From Sphaerolaimus hirsutus (lineage: Eukaryota; Nematoda; Chromadorea; Monhysterida; Sphaerolaimidae), in assembly GCA_964036195.1 (NCBI GenBank), contig OZ038457.1:17945147-18009146 (forward strand): a DNA stretch of 64,000 nt, written 5' to 3'. Under the pieces are notes generated by a model that was not told where the DNA came from, did no database searches, and was given only the letters and a program-made list of their open reading frames with translations. Position 1 is the stretch's first letter. Every line of letters begins with the position of its first letter. The position numbers and the translations under genes were made by a program. Of the stretch, positions 21,100 to 34,008 are shown one piece after another.

Positions 21100-22119
21100 T
21101 ACTTTCGATTCCGGTAGAATTTCACCAGTAACCTGGGACATGGAATGTGAAAGGTCACTGCGTTGTTTACAAAAAGATTTTATAATTTGTCCTGTGGATA
21201 AAGCAAGTGGTACCTACTCATTCATATGTAAAAAGTTCTACCTTGAAAGAATGTTACAGGAATTTTCAATAGACTATTCCTTACCTAAATCTGCATGGGG
21301 TAACTCAACTTATTCTTTTTATACTTCGGATCAGGAAGTAATGGGAAAGCTTCTTGATCAGCATCATCAATTACATATCGACTTTGACTGTCCACTGACT
21401 AAATTTGATCGAAAATTCGCACTTCTTTTTTCCACTCCGAAATTTCATAAGCATATCTGAAAGCTGTTCCCCACCTCTGCAAAGATGATAAAATGCCTTT
21501 TACTGCGGCTCGTTGTAAATCACTACTATATACAATCTTGGACAATACTTTTGTACTGTGTGCCGGACATTTGTTTCAACAAACAAGTGGCATTGTTATG
21601 GGTTCTGCAGCTTCACCTGAACTATGTAACTTGACTCTATCTTGGATGGAATACTCCTATATGAAAAGTTCTGCAGATATTTCAATTCGTTTTCAGATCA
21701 ACAACAAAATTCTTCGCTATATAGATGATACAATCTACATCAACTGTCCAAATTTTATTAATATTGCGAAGGAGATATATTGCGCTGAACTGACTCTTGA
21801 AGAATCTGTTCAAGAAAATGGCCATAGATGTCATTTTCTTGATTTGGATATAAAACTTTTACCGACTTTGAGTTTTTCAATTTACAATAAAAGGGATGAC
21901 TTTAATTTTCACATTGTTTCTCTACCTTATTTTCATTCTAACCTCAAAAGTAAAGTTTGTTTAAACATTCTGTACAGCCAAAGTCTACGGTTTGCACGCG
22001 TTTGTTCAAAAGAAAGAGACTTTATTTCAAGGCTCACTTCAATTTTAAAAACAATGCTCCAGCAAAATTACCCTTTAGAGAGGTTGCAAACGACTTTTCG
22101 ACATTTTGTCAGCCAGTAG
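21100..22119 (+). pseudogene. Decayed reverse transcriptase
   Basis: The first open piece (to about 21460) has an ICPVDKASGTYSFICKKFY block resembling the fingers region of Penelope-like and related non-LTR reverse transcriptases. After a stop and frame change, the piece at 21493-22119 has GIVMGSAASPELCNL and the catalytic RYIDDTIYIN, then NKRDDFNFHIV and a long helical thumb. The segment between motifs is missing and no endonuclease is seen downstream, so it is a fragment. Clade assignment is tentative. Confidence 0.7.
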
Positions 22120-22454
22120 CGAATTATTTCCATCCACACCTGACTGAATGTGGAGTGCGTCGGTTACACCGGACGCGCTAGCATTAACGAGTAAGTTGAT
22201 AGTTGTGTCTGTCATTATTTGAGAAGGTTTTTAGCGAGAATGCCGCGATACAAGGCCCATACATATTTCACTGTATTTATGTACCACGTCAAAAAAGTTC
22301 AGAAAAACGTCATCAACCGAACAACAAAATTTCTTTGGACAAATCTCCAAAAATAATGAAAAATGAGAAATCCCTGAGTAACTGAAAAACACAAAAGAAG
22401 CTCTGAACATTCACTTCAAATCACATGCTGCCACTCTAAATATTCTCCAACAAC

Positions 22455-23566
22455 TCAACGCGAAGCGCCTGAAAATGATTTGTAATTAATTCTGGTCAAA
22501 TTTCGGTTCGAGCGCCTAATAGCATTAACTTCATCGGTTAGAGGAGACACTTGTAAATTTTCCGTGGCTGAGACAACATCATCTACGCTAGACGACTCAC
22601 GCAGGGTGTCTGAATAGAGAGTTTTAATCGGCGAAGCCCTTTGCACCACACGATTGAAAGTTGTAAAACCTCTACCATGGCGCTTAGGGTTGGGCACAGC
22701 GGGGGGGGGGGGGGGGGTTAGCACGAAACTACCCCTTTTTTGAGCAAAATTAAATTCACCGGGCGCTTGCGCACTAGAACTTTGTCCGGAGCCAGCGAAC
22801 GATCCCGAATTTTGCTTCACATTCTGCAAAACGATTTTAATAAAATAAAAATTGGTAAAATGTGAAAAGTAAAGAGAAAATAGAAATATTTTTTAAAAAA
22901 ACCAAAGTCGAGTACTTTTGCGGATTTTTTGGCCTCTTTACGTTTCACTTTTTGCTGCGCAGCCTGATGTTGATAAAGGGGTTCGATTGGCTCTTCGTCG
23001 CCGGCTTTAATTTTGCGCCCCAATTCAATGGTTGCGGCTTTGCGCGACTCAAATTCACCCAAAAAAAGCCACAGAGGTTCATCCCTGCTTTTGGCGGGGT
23101 CCTCGTTTTTAATCATAACTTTGCCGGTGCCGGTGCAACAGTCTAAACGCCAGTACGCTCGGTGCTCCATGGTGCCAAGGTTAAACAGACTGATGAGAGA
23201 GTGCGCGCGTTTGTGCTCCCACCTTTGTTCAGTGGTCAAATCGCGCGACACTGTGATGCGAGCACCTTCATAGCTAAAATCATCCCTTATCGGCTTGCGC
23301 AAAACCCAAGTGGCAAGATCGGGGGTCAAAAAAGAAGCGACTATTGTCGTGCCGCGCATTATGATCGTGCCAATGTTGTCAAAGGCAAAGGCGGAGCTGT
23401 CAATTCCCTGACCTTCGGTCATAATGTAGCGAACGACACGCAATAGATCGTTCTTCGGAATGCGGCGCGCCACACCGGTGATGTGATAGCACAAATTGAA
23501 AGCATTTTGGTTTTGTTCTACGCGTTGCACTCTCAAATGCAAATCTTGAAATGTGGGCTCGGGGGG
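22455..23566 (-). CDS. Spliced gene with possible ORF1p/RRM-like domain, 5' incomplete
   Basis: Exon 23566-22916 begins after a TTTCAG acceptor, so an upstream exon is missing. It encodes a short coiled-coil-like lead, then an alternating beta/alpha region (ITGVARRIPKNDLL ... ITVSRDLTTEQRWEH) reminiscent of the RNA-binding middle domain of LINE ORF1 proteins. A C-terminal region with Cys-Cys and a charged tail follows. A 92-nt intron (GTACTC...TTGCAG) joins in phase to exon 22823-22455, a low-complexity Ser/Pro/Arg tail ending at a stop. The likeness is structural impression only. It could equally be a host RNA-binding protein. Confidence 0.45.
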
Positions 23567-23699
23567 CTGAAAGGTAATTTAAATAGTCGGAAACAGTAAA
23601 TTCAAGAGAAATGAGAGACGAACAGAGCTGCCCTAGGGGTGCCTGAACGTCGGACCGAAATGTGCTGCCCTAGGGGTGCCATTTTGGTCTGTTCAAAAA

Positions 23700-24150
23700 A
23701 CGATGGGTGGGAGTACCCCCCCCCCCAAAAAAAAAAAAACCGCCCAGCTTTTTATCTATCCCGGAGGCAAAATTTTGGGCTACTACCCCCTAAACCCCCC
23801 CCCCCCAAATCGCCAAGCTATCTACCTATTTGTAGCGAGTTTTGAGAAACTATACCTCAATTTTCGCTCAAAATCGCTATTTTTCATACCTTTTTATAGA
23901 TTTTCACTTCCAAAATCATAGTTCTGGTTCCTATTTGCCTATTTTCAGTACTATGTGCTCTTGTATACCCATTTTGAGCTATTTTACACCTACTTTTAGC
24001 GATTTTTCTCCCTTTTCTTCCTTCTACACCCCGAAAAGATCTATACATCGAACCACCACAACCCCCCCCAGAAAATTTTACAACTATCCCTCCGGAGGAG
24101 TGATTTGCTATCTATCCAACCACTCGGAGGGTCAAAATTCAAGATACCGC
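23700..24150. repeat. C-run-ended miniature element, forward copy
   Basis: Contains TATCTATCCCGGAGG, a middle with AATCATAGTTCTGGTTCC and an end with TATCCCTCCGGAGGAG. It is the reverse complement of most of 26090-27272. Poly-C runs lie near the ends. No gene. Confidence 0.7.
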
Positions 24151-24535
24151 CGAGTAACTACAATCCAATCATTTTTATTGCATATTTTGTTGATATTTAG
24201 CGTGTGTATTTATCTTCATTGCTAAGTGCGTAGGCAAGCTCATACATTAGCAACGCAAAAGCAGCTAGACATGTAAAAACATATTTGTTTGAGTCTTGAG
24301 AAAAGCCGATTTCTAAGCTGCATTTTTGATAAAAATGGCTACTGACCCTATTTGTTTTGTTTTTAAAAATATAGTTTCTAATGAGAGATACCCCCACCAT
24401 GGATATTTATGAGTCATGTAGACATTTGAAACACCAAAAGTGTGTTATCTTCATGGTTCGTTGCCACTTATCGAGAATTAAACAGACAAGCTTGACACAG
24501 TAGTTAGAAAACGCATGACTTGCAAAGTGATGCCG
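24151..24535. other. No gene seen
   Basis: AT-rich sequence between two miniature elements. I see no supported feature. Confidence 0.4.
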
Positions 24536-24906
24536 CCAGGGGTATGTAGATTTGGACCCCCGCGGGGGTTCAGATAGATAGTAAATCGCTCCTCCGGGTC
24601 CGGAGGGATAGATAGCTGAAAAAAATTGGGTTCAATATATAGGCCATTTTGAGGTTGAGAAGCTAAAAAAGGGGAAAAAATCGCTAAAAATAGGTGAAAC
24701 ATAGGTTAAGAGTACGTACAAATAGGTACATAAGCACATTAATAGCCAAAAATAGCTGAAAATGTTCGATAAGACATACACATTGATGATTTGAAATTGG
24801 GGTAAACATTGAAATTAGGGTAAATTTCTCAAAAATTGCTTCAGGATAGATAGATAGATAGCTGGCGATTTTGGTGGGGGGTTAGGCCCCCCCAACCCCC
24901 CCCCCT
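24536..24906. repeat. Miniature element with CCAGGGGT / ACCCCTGG ends
   Basis: Starts CCAGGGGTATG and ends CCAGACCCCTGG, with GGAGGGATAGATAGCTG near the left and GATAGATAGATAGCTG near the right. Same family as 23700-24150 and 26090-27272, more diverged. Confidence 0.65.
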
Positions 24907-25626
24907 ACCAGACCCCTGGATGCCGCTGCATTTATGTAAATGAATGAGCTTCAATTGTAAAGACTTCGTCGCTGGCAAGCTCATACTTTGCATTTTATCC
25001 TAATGCTGATATTTGATATTTTTGCTCAATGTCATTATCAGAAGATGGTCATTTTTTTTGGTGTCGATTTTCTCAATAAGGTATGTTGAGGAGCAGCCCC
25101 CCCTTCCCAGGTAATGCATGAAATTGCTATTACATAGAGCTATTTATGACAAGAGTCCTTATTTCGCATCCTTTTTCGCAGAATCTGAACATTGAATGTT
25201 TTGAGAAACAGGCTGCACAAGGAAAAATTTGATATTTTGGTAAAACCATGTTAGTTCTGTTAAAATGGAACTACACACACTTTTTGACTCAAAATTCCTG
25301 TCAACTAAATTCAGCTGAATTTCGGTTAATTATGTGATTTCAGCTTTCCTACGTGATAGAGCATAGTTTATTTTATATCGTGTTCGTGACACCTAATATT
25401 CATTTTTTCTGTTAGGTGTGATACTTCAAAAACTTTTTGTGTTTTTGGTTGACATTCAGTTGACACGAATTTGCGATGTCAACTACCTAGTGTCTATAAG
25501 CCAAATATGCTACGTACGAGCTTGCTCGCGCCGCAAGTCCCTCTTCCGCTATGCACAGCCATTTATTTTGCACATTTCAAATCACTCAGGTACCTAACAT
25601 TAGTCCCGTTTTTTCTCCCCATTTAG
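24907..25626. other. Intergenic or intronic, ancient repeat trace
   Basis: 25300-25385 resembles 1655-1735 (CAACTGAATTT ... TATGTGATTTCA), so an old dispersed repeat is present in both places. No gene seen. Confidence 0.45.
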
Positions 25627-25720
25627 CATTCAATTTGGGCGATTATCGACGCGAAGAATATCAATATGAAAATTGTGACATTTTCATGCCCGGATCTGAA
25701 CAAGGCGGTCGCATTCGCAA
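25627..25720 (+). CDS. PFKFB kinase-domain exon, version A
   Basis: A 94-nt exon after TTTAG, ending at a GTGAGA donor. It encodes FNLGDYRREEY followed by an acidic/aromatic stretch ending GGRIR. In 6-phosphofructo-2-kinase/fructose-2,6-bisphosphatase this is the segment just after the P-loop region (FNVGEYRR type). Start and end phases are identical to version B at 30033, so either can join the exon at 32642. The enzyme makes and breaks fructose-2,6-bisphosphate, the activator of glycolytic phosphofructokinase, in the cytosol. The exon carrying the P-loop was not found; it may lie in the gap or outside the window. Confidence 0.7.
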
Positions 25721-26089
25721 GTGAGAAAACTCGCAGCTGTGCAATGTTTTTTATTATTCACTACTGCACATAGTGGCTGGATGTGCATTGGAAATGTCGT
25801 TTCTGCGCCCGGATAAGGTTTTTGATCCACGGCTAGATACCGAAAAGTTTATGTGGAATAGTGCTTTCATAAAAGTCGGGGACGGTTTCTCTGAAGGTTT
25901 TATCATTGGCCCATTTACATTTGTTAGATTTGATTTAATTTGTGGTGTTACATATTGCCAATAGCTATGGAGCAATGGGATAGCATTTTAAGGGGTGATT
26001 TCCGCCAAAACTCGTTTTATGTAAACTTTTGTTGTAGGTTTGCTACTTCAAATGAGGTTGTGCATGGAATAGTGCTCAAAGTATCTTGA
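25721..26089. other. Intron sequence, no gene seen
   Basis: Sequence between version A of the PFKFB exon and the next miniature element. Short open frames on both strands look accidental. Confidence 0.4.
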
Positions 26090-27272
26090 ATTTTGACCCT
26101 CCGAGTGGTTGGATAGATAGCAAATCGCTCCTCTGGAGGGATAGATAGCTGAAAAATTTTCTGGGGGGGGGGGTTGTGGTGGTTCGATATATAGGGTTTT
26201 ATGGGGCGTAGAAGGAAGAAAAGGGAGAAAAATCGCTAAAAGTAGGTGTAAAATAGCTCAAAATGGGTATACAAAATGGGTATGAAGGGTGTGCTTCTAA
26301 AAGTACTGATCCACAAATTTTGTAAATTTGAGTTAGGACCATTTTTGGGGTCCCCATAAAAATGCGCTTCAAAAAATATATAATATGTGGGGGGTGCGAA
26401 ATTCAATTTTGAGATATAGGGGGTCCAAAAAAGCAAAAAAAATCTCAAAATACAGTTTTTGAAATTTACTAAGTACCGATTTACAAGCTTTTTCATCTTT
26501 TGTATTTTTAAAAGTACCGATCTACACACATTTTAAAAAATTGTACTTCTAAATGTACCGATCTGCACTTTATTTTTTGTGCTTCTAAAAGTACCGATGT
26601 CAGCTCGGCATCATCAGCAGCAAAAACTCAATTTGTGCTTTTTTACTATGGGTAAAAGTACCGATCTACATCTATATGATTTTGTGCTTTAAAATGTACC
26701 GATCTACGTGCTTATTACCAATTTGCTCCTTTAAAATGTACTGTACTACCAAAAATACGATTCACTAAATGTCATATAGCTGTTGTTATATGTTTAAACA
26801 ATGATTATACCCATGCATGTGGATACCCAATAGTATGGCCGAAATACCCATACCCAAAATTCCCGTACCCAATACCCATGTATGGGTATTGCATACTCCA
26901 AACTTTCAATTGCGATTATCTCAAAATCGATTTTTTGTAGATCGGTACTTTTAGAAGCACACCGTTCATATAGTACTGAAAATAGGCAAATAGGAACCAG
27001 AACTATGATTTTGGAAGTGAAAATCTATAAAAAGGTATTAAAAACAGCGATTTTGAGCGAAAATTGGGGTATAGTTTCTCAAAAATCGCTCCAGATAGGT
27101 ATATAGCTGGGCGATTGGGGGGGGGGGGTTTAGGGGGTAGTAGCTCAAAATTTTGCCTCCGGGATAGATAGATAGCTGAGCGGTCTCCGGGATAGATAGA
27201 TAGCTGGGCGTTTGGGGAGGGGCGGGGGGGTTACACCCCCCCCCCCACCGACCCCCCCTCCCATTCGAGACC
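26090..27272. mobile_element. Miniature element, reverse copy, carrying a nested 682-bp element
   Basis: Reverse complement of the 23700-24150 family, right end GAGACCCCTGG. It is split by the TIR element at 26285-26966. Poly-G/C runs and GATAGATAGATAGCTG repeats lie near the right end. Confidence 0.7.
26285..26966. mobile_element. TIR element (GTGTGCTTCTAAAAGTACCGATC), copy 1
   Basis: 682 bp with inverted ends AAGGGTGTGCTTCTAAAAGT and its complement. Internally the same TACCGATCTAC motif recurs many times in one orientation on the left half. Over 90 percent similar by eye to 31508-32187. No coding frame. Confidence 0.8.
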
Positions 27273-27675
27273 CCTGGCTCAAAGAGGTTAGAACAGAATG
27301 GTTAATGGATTGAGATCAGGGGGTATAGATTTGGACCCCAGCGGGGGTTCGTACAGATATTTAATATCTCCTCCTGACCGGAGGGATAGATAGCTGAAGA
27401 AAATTTTATTTTGATGGGGGGGTTCCCGGGATTCAGTATCTTCAGTTCGTTTCAAAATTAATTTTTTTTATGTTTCAAATAAATCGTTGAAAAATCGTCT
27501 ATTCTAAACTTTATCCCTCATGCAACGCCATACACTGTATGGCCCTCTGAACAGTTTATTCGGTTCGTGGGCTGAAACCTTTCCTGGGTGCGGAATCACT
27601 TTTCCATTGTACCGCGCGCCTACCGCACGAAAGAAGCAGCATGCTCACTAGCATATTGTCTTTTGAACAATCTGG
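27273..27675. other. Fragment of miniature element, otherwise empty
   Basis: CAGGGGGTATAGATTTGGAC at about 27318 and GGAGGGATAGATAGCTG mark another partial copy of the 24536 family. No gene. Confidence 0.5.
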
Positions 27676-28742
27676 TGGTTCAAATGGGCTTTCGATTCCG
27701 AATCCCAAAACTTTTCGGGATTTTGTAGTCCCGATCCCGAAATCTGAATCCCGATCCCGATACCACAAAATTAGAATCCCGATCCCGAAAGTTTCCATAT
27801 CACAATTAGGGTTCAAACGGGATTGACTTTTCGGGATCGGGATCGGGATTCACTTTTTGAGATTTCGGGATCGGGATCGGGATTGGGGTTTCGGGATCGG
27901 GATCGGGATCGGGATTGGTAATTTGAGATTTCGGGATCGGGATCGGGATTGGCCGGGATTGGGGTCACGGGATCGGGATCGGGATTGGGATAGGCATTTT
28001 TCCGGGATCGGGATTGGGTTCTAGGGATATAGATTTTGGCCATTTTTCTGGCATTCACAGTTGTTCATAAAGGTCTCAAAACACTGTTGGATGCCAGAAA
28101 AGTGGCATAAAATTGACGCTGGGGGTTTGCATCCACTTTTTGCATGCAAAAACGTCATTATTTCACTTTTTATAATTTCCACTAATTTTTCCGGGATCGG
28201 GATCCCGGACTTGGGAGTTTCTCGGGATCGGGATCGGGATTTGAAAACTTTCGGGATCGGGATTGGTATTTTTGAGATTTCGGGATCGGGATTGCGGTTT
28301 CGGGATCGGGATCGGGATCGGGACTGGTAAATCCCGGAATTTCATGGGATCCGGGATCGGGATCGGGATCCCGTTTGAACCCTAATCACAATCCCGACCC
28401 CGAAATTTTTTACCTAAATCCCTATGCCAGAAAAATCTGCTTGATTGTTGAAAAATCCTCCCGCCCAATGCGCGAGTGTGTTTCATGCACATATTCAACA
28501 TTTCTGATATGCCAATTGATTGTTGATTGATTAATTGTGAAAACTGAATGGAATACCATTCCCGATCTCGTGACCCCAATCCCCATGAGCCTGTGCCGGT
28601 ACTCATCTAAACCCACTTCTCATCTACCACCATTCTGTGGCTCGTAGGGGGCGGGGGTCTAGATGAGTAGCGAGCCTACGTCAACCCCGAAAATTCAAAA
28701 AACCTATCCCGATAGCGAAAAGTCAATCCCATTTGAACCGTA
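27676..28742. mobile_element. Old GGGATC-family element, host of copy 2
   Basis: The outer, decayed element (ends GGTTCAAATGGG and CCCATTTGAACC) has degenerate CCCGAT repeats at 27695-27800 and 28385-28735. Copy 2 (27807-28384) sits inside it. The right part also carries CTCATCTA-type repeats shared with 30978-32404. Confidence 0.6.
27807..28384. mobile_element. GGGATC-rich hAT-like miniature element, copy 2
   Basis: 578 bp, termini TAGGGTTCAAACGGGAT and complement, 8-bp duplication ATCACAAT (27799-27806, 28385-28392). Same core as copy 1 with fewer hexamers. Confidence 0.9.
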
Positions 28743-28779
28743 GGTTACATCTAAAGTTACTATAAAATTTTGTTTTGCC

Positions 28780-29441
28780 CAAGGACGTACGCAGGGAGGG
28801 GGGGCGGCCGCCCCCCCCCCCCGTTCCCGGGCCGGTCATAAAAATTTACCAGGAATGGCACTTTTGTAAAGCGATTTTGTAGGTATACTCGGCGTAGATG
28901 ATACTCTGCCCTCGCACTGATTTATGTCTCGTGTTGGAAGCGTGCCAATGATTATCAATTCATGTGATTTCCGTAAAAAGATTTAAAAAATTCATCGATG
29001 TGAATATGTTAATGAATAACATTATAACAACAATCAATTTATTATCATTTTATGAAACTCGCACGCGTTAACCATCGTTGGCACACATCCAGCGGGAACC
29101 ACGCGTGCAAGGTGTAAAGTAACCGGAGTATACTTTGAACTTTTTTGCGCGCAAGCGCGCAAACCCCACCCCGTTGTTTAATGTATAATTTCAAGAGTCC
29201 AAACAGCATTATAAAAGTGCCCAACGTGGTCATAGTAACTATATATAGGTCTTAATAGATACCTATATAGTATACGTTGGCGCCAGCGCCGACGCCAATA
29301 CTGCCATGGCGCTGGCGCCTACAAATGGCGCCAGCGCCATGGCTCCAGTCCTTTACCATAGGGCCAAATTTCAGGGGGCCCCCCTGTTCGCCGGGCTCCG
29401 TATACAATCCCCCCCGCTCAAAAATCCTGCGTACGTCCCTG
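28780..29441. mobile_element. 662-bp element with CAAGGACGTACGCAGG ends
   Basis: TIRs CAAGGACGTACGCAGG and CCTGCGTACGTCCCTG, 8-bp duplication GTTTTGCC (28772-28779, 29442-29449). Contains a cluster of GGCGCCAGCGCC palindromes at 29278-29345. No transposase frame, so non-autonomous. hAT-like by duplication length. Confidence 0.85.
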
Positions 29442-30032
29442 GTTTTGCCTGCCAATTCTCTGTGTGATTCGGTTAATGTCTACGTTAGCTTAATAGATAC
29501 ATGTATAGTTAGACATTGCATTTTGTCCCCGTCTTTCATTACCTTTGTCTGTCGTCAACTTGCAACCAATTATTTTCGACGCTGCGCTCTCTGACGCCAT
29601 GGCTTCACGCTACTCTTTACATTTTCCTGTGTAGGTAGTCGCGCGCTGATATTTTCGCACATCACACTCCGTCTGATCAATATTGATTCTGGGCGTTGAG
29701 CTGCTGCCTTATAAGACGTTTCAATGGCCCTGCACACACAAGTTGGCAACAAGTATCAACTGGTCCCTGTCCCAATTTAAAGCTTGCTGACGAGCGAGGT
29801 TCAAATGCTGTTTGTGCAATGTACTCGGCCGGCATAAAGTACTGTCACTCGTTAGCAATCTTCGAATTGGGATCAGAACCAGTTGACATCTGGCATCGTT
29901 GTCAACGAGTGTGTATAGGCCCAACATACACCCACTTGATTCACCGATGGATCACTCGCCCCGCTTTTGGCACCCGTCCAAAATCACCGCGCCAGTAGGC
30001 CAATCTGAATAGGTGCACCCACCCCGGCCCAG
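29442..30032. repeat. PFKFB intron with a foldback at about 29740-29935
   Basis: AACTGGTCCCTGTCCCAATT on the left pairs imperfectly with AATTGGGATCAGAACCAGTT on the right. A closely related, better preserved foldback is at 43078-43222. The rest shows no feature. Confidence 0.6.
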
Positions 30033-30132
30033 TGTTCAACGTGGGCGAGTACCGGCGCGACGCGATTCCGGTCGAGGCGGCCAGGGACGACTTCTTCGAT
30101 CCGCACAACCCGGCCGCATTTCAAATACGCAC
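30033..30132 (+). CDS. PFKFB kinase-domain exon, version B
   Basis: A 100-nt exon after GGCCCAG, ending at AC|GTCCGT (a weak donor). It encodes FNVGEYRRDAI and FFDPHNPAAFQIR, closer than version A to the usual family sequence. Phases at both ends equal version A. It is very GC-rich, unlike version A. It joins in frame to the exon at 32642. Confidence 0.75.
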
Positions 30133-30977
30133 GTCCGTGCTAAGTTTTACGCGTTCGTTGTAGGGATGAAAAAAAAACGTTTTTTAACGACCCGGGTTTT
30201 TAAAATGTTTTTTTTTCAAACCGTTTTTTCAAAAGCTGCGATATAAGGTTATCCAGGGTCGTTTACAAGGCCTCGTGTGCCAACAGAAAATAATTGAGAA
30301 AAGTCCTATATCTGCAAGAAAGGGCAGTGAAGTATACTCAATAGTTATAATAGTTAAGTGTACTTGCTGATTTGCAGATAATTTGAGCCTGTCGTTCAAG
30401 ACTTATAGGCATTTGAAAACGAATTTCAGCGGTCGTTTCGGAAAATATTTTTTTCATTACATGCAGAAAACAAAACTTGGCACTAAAAATTGCACAAACC
30501 CAATGAAAATAACAACCAATGTCAATTTGTATGAGAAATTACGTGCCTGCGCGCAAAAATATTGCAAAATACTTGGTGAATAAGTACTAAAAAATTTGGC
30601 TGTATTTTTATAAAACCACAGTAGTGTCAGTGCTTATATTAAAAAACGCTGAAAAACACGGGCAATCCCTAGTTAGTGGATCACCGCTCCCATTTTGCAG
30701 TTATCTTATTGAATGTGACGCGTGTGATGTGTTCCATTAGATTGGCATAGTGTCGCCGGGGGCAAATCTGATTAACCAGAGTTCTTTGGGCATCCCATTG
30801 CATTGAAATGTTAAATTATAGTAATTTATAAAAATTTTAATCGACTAGGAGCTTGGTTTGGGTCTGTTGGACTATTAGATCTCGCATCTGGCATTTAATT
30901 ACGATCAACGCCTACCGTCCTTGTGCTTTGGATCCTGTATTATTATTCCAGTTAAAATAGTTTTAGTCAGCTACTGA
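30133..30977. other. Intron, no gene seen
   Basis: AT-rich. Open frames of 60-77 codons are low complexity. No repeat is recognised. Confidence 0.4.
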
Positions 30978-32404
30978 AGGGTTCAAATGAGACCAGTTTT
31001 TGGAGACCGGGACTGTCACTCAGATATCGAGGCGACACTTAAATATTAAAAATCAATTTTTCGAGGGTAGATCTAGATAAACATTTTAGTTTCCTGGGAC
31101 TAAGGGTGCAAAATCATAAGGAAAAATGACGGCAGGTGCGAAGGCTACCATTCGATGAAATGGTGTTGGGTGCAGCCGAAAAAGGACACCAGGTACCCAT
31201 CAAAAAGTGTGCAGGGCACCAATGGTACCAGAAAGCAATGTCGCCGTCAGTAACACTGAAAAGCGTGATGCTCTGATCGATGTATGCTCGCTACGCATCT
31301 AAACCCAGTATTCATCTAGATTTACCCGCTACTCATCTAGACCACCCACAGCTGCGGATGTCATGCAATGTGCATGACTGCACACTGCCCAGGGGTGCAC
31401 ACAATCAAAATATGCTTGCTCATGCGGTTGGCTGACACTTTACGTATTTACATTTTTACATAATCACATTTATGTGATTATTGCAAGTGCACCGTCTAAG
31501 GCATGTGAAGGGTGTGCTTCTAAAAGTACCGATCTACAAATTTTTCAAATTTGAGTTAGGACCATTTTAGGGGTCCCCATAAAAATGCGCTTCAAAAATA
31601 TATATAATATGTGGGGGGTGCGAAATTCAATTTTGAGATATGGGGGGTCAAAAAAAGCAAAAAAATCGCAAAATACAGTTTTTGAAATTTTAAAAGTACC
31701 GATCTACAAGCTTTTTCAGCTTTTGTGTCTTTAAAAGTACCGATCTACACACTTTTTTCAAAATTGTTCTTTTAAATGTACTGATCTGCACATTATTTTT
31801 TGTGCTTCTAAAAGTACCGATGTCAGATTGGTGTCTGGTTGCGCAAAAACTCATTTTGTGCTTTTTTATTATGGGTAAAAGTACCGATCTACAGCTGTCT
31901 GATTTTGTGCTTTAAAAAATACCGATCTACACGCTATTACCAATTTGTTCCTTTAAAATGTACTGTACTACAAAAATACAATTCCCTAAATTTTATATAG
32001 CTAGTGTTATGTGTATAATCAATGATTATACCCATGCATGTGGATACCCAACAATATGGCCGAAATACCCTTACCAAAAATTCCCATACCCAATACCCAT
32101 GTATGGGTATTGCATGCTCCAAACTTTCAATCGCGATTATCTCAAAATCGATTTTTTGTAGATCGGTACTTTTCGAAGCACACCCTTCATGTGCAGTACA
32201 TGCATTGTAACTATGTGCCGGCCACCATCAGGGAGCAGCGTTTAATTGTGTGCTCTCCTCTGCAGTGTGCAGTAGTGCGATGCCCATGACATCTATTTAC
32301 CGCTGTGGGTGGTCTAGATGAGTAGCGGGTAACTCTTGATGAGTACCGGGTCTAGATGTGTAGTGAGCCTGCACCAGCCGGGATCGCAGTGTCATTTGAA
32401 CCCC
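30978..32404. mobile_element. Foldback/hAT-like element with GGGTTCAAATGA ends
   Basis: Outer ends AGGGTTCAAATGAGAC and GTGTCATTTGAACCCC. Inner inverted blocks are CTACTCATCTAGACCACCCA and TGGGTGGTCTAGATGAGTAG, then GCGATGCCCATGACATC-type segments. The nested TIR element (31508-32187) sits near the symmetry centre. Confidence 0.65.
31508..32187. mobile_element. TIR element (GTGTGCTTCTAAAAGTACCGATC), copy 2
   Basis: 680 bp, ends AAGGGTGTGCTTCTAAAAGT and complement, likely 6-bp duplication CATGTG at 31502-31507 and 32188-32193. Same orientation and layout as copy 1. Confidence 0.8.
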
Positions 32405-32641
32405 ATCCGCTATGCCAATTTTACACAAATTATAACAATTCCGTCGTTTGCCCCCACCCTATCGTAGACGCTGCATTAAAACCACCGCATCGCTTGTTCT
32501 TTTGATTTCAATACTAAATGGGAAAGTAAATCCGTGAATATGGCACCTACGTGTGCATGCTAGTGAGCATGCTTTTCTTTCGCAACGTTGTGTGTGCGGT
32601 TCTGTCAGGGACATTCAACATTTGTTATCTTTTTTCCGCAG

Positions 32642-33680
<1,039 letters not shown>

Positions 33681-33716
33681 GTAAGGGCGCTTTTGTTTGA
33701 TTAACAATGTCAGAAG

Positions 33717-33853
33717 ATGGGGTGCCAATTTCAGACACTGTAAAATGTAACATGCCATGTAAAGTGTAAAAGGCATGTAAAATGCCGATTTTACATTACT
33801 TTTAATACTTTTCATGGCATTTGACATTTTACACGGTCAGGGGGTGCTCCAGT
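33717..33853. repeat. Palindromic miniature element
   Basis: ACACTGTAAAATGTAACATG pairs with the complement ATTTTACACGGTCAGGGGGTG. Same family as 32739-32899. Confidence 0.65.
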
Positions 33854-34008
33854 TGACATCTTGTTTGATGTGGGCTTAAAAAACAGTGTCAAGCGTAAGT
33901 GCTGTCTACCCTGTGCCTATAGACATGTAAACCCGCTCGGTATGTGGGTAAAAAAATGTATATAACCATGTGCATATCTCAAAACAGCTATTTTAGGTGA
34001 GCATTGAC

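Noticed and set aside
23700-27260. CRISPR-like or clustered direct repeats (GATAGATAGATAG)
   Set aside because: Short tandem repeats within dispersed miniature elements of a eukaryotic genome, without regular spacers.
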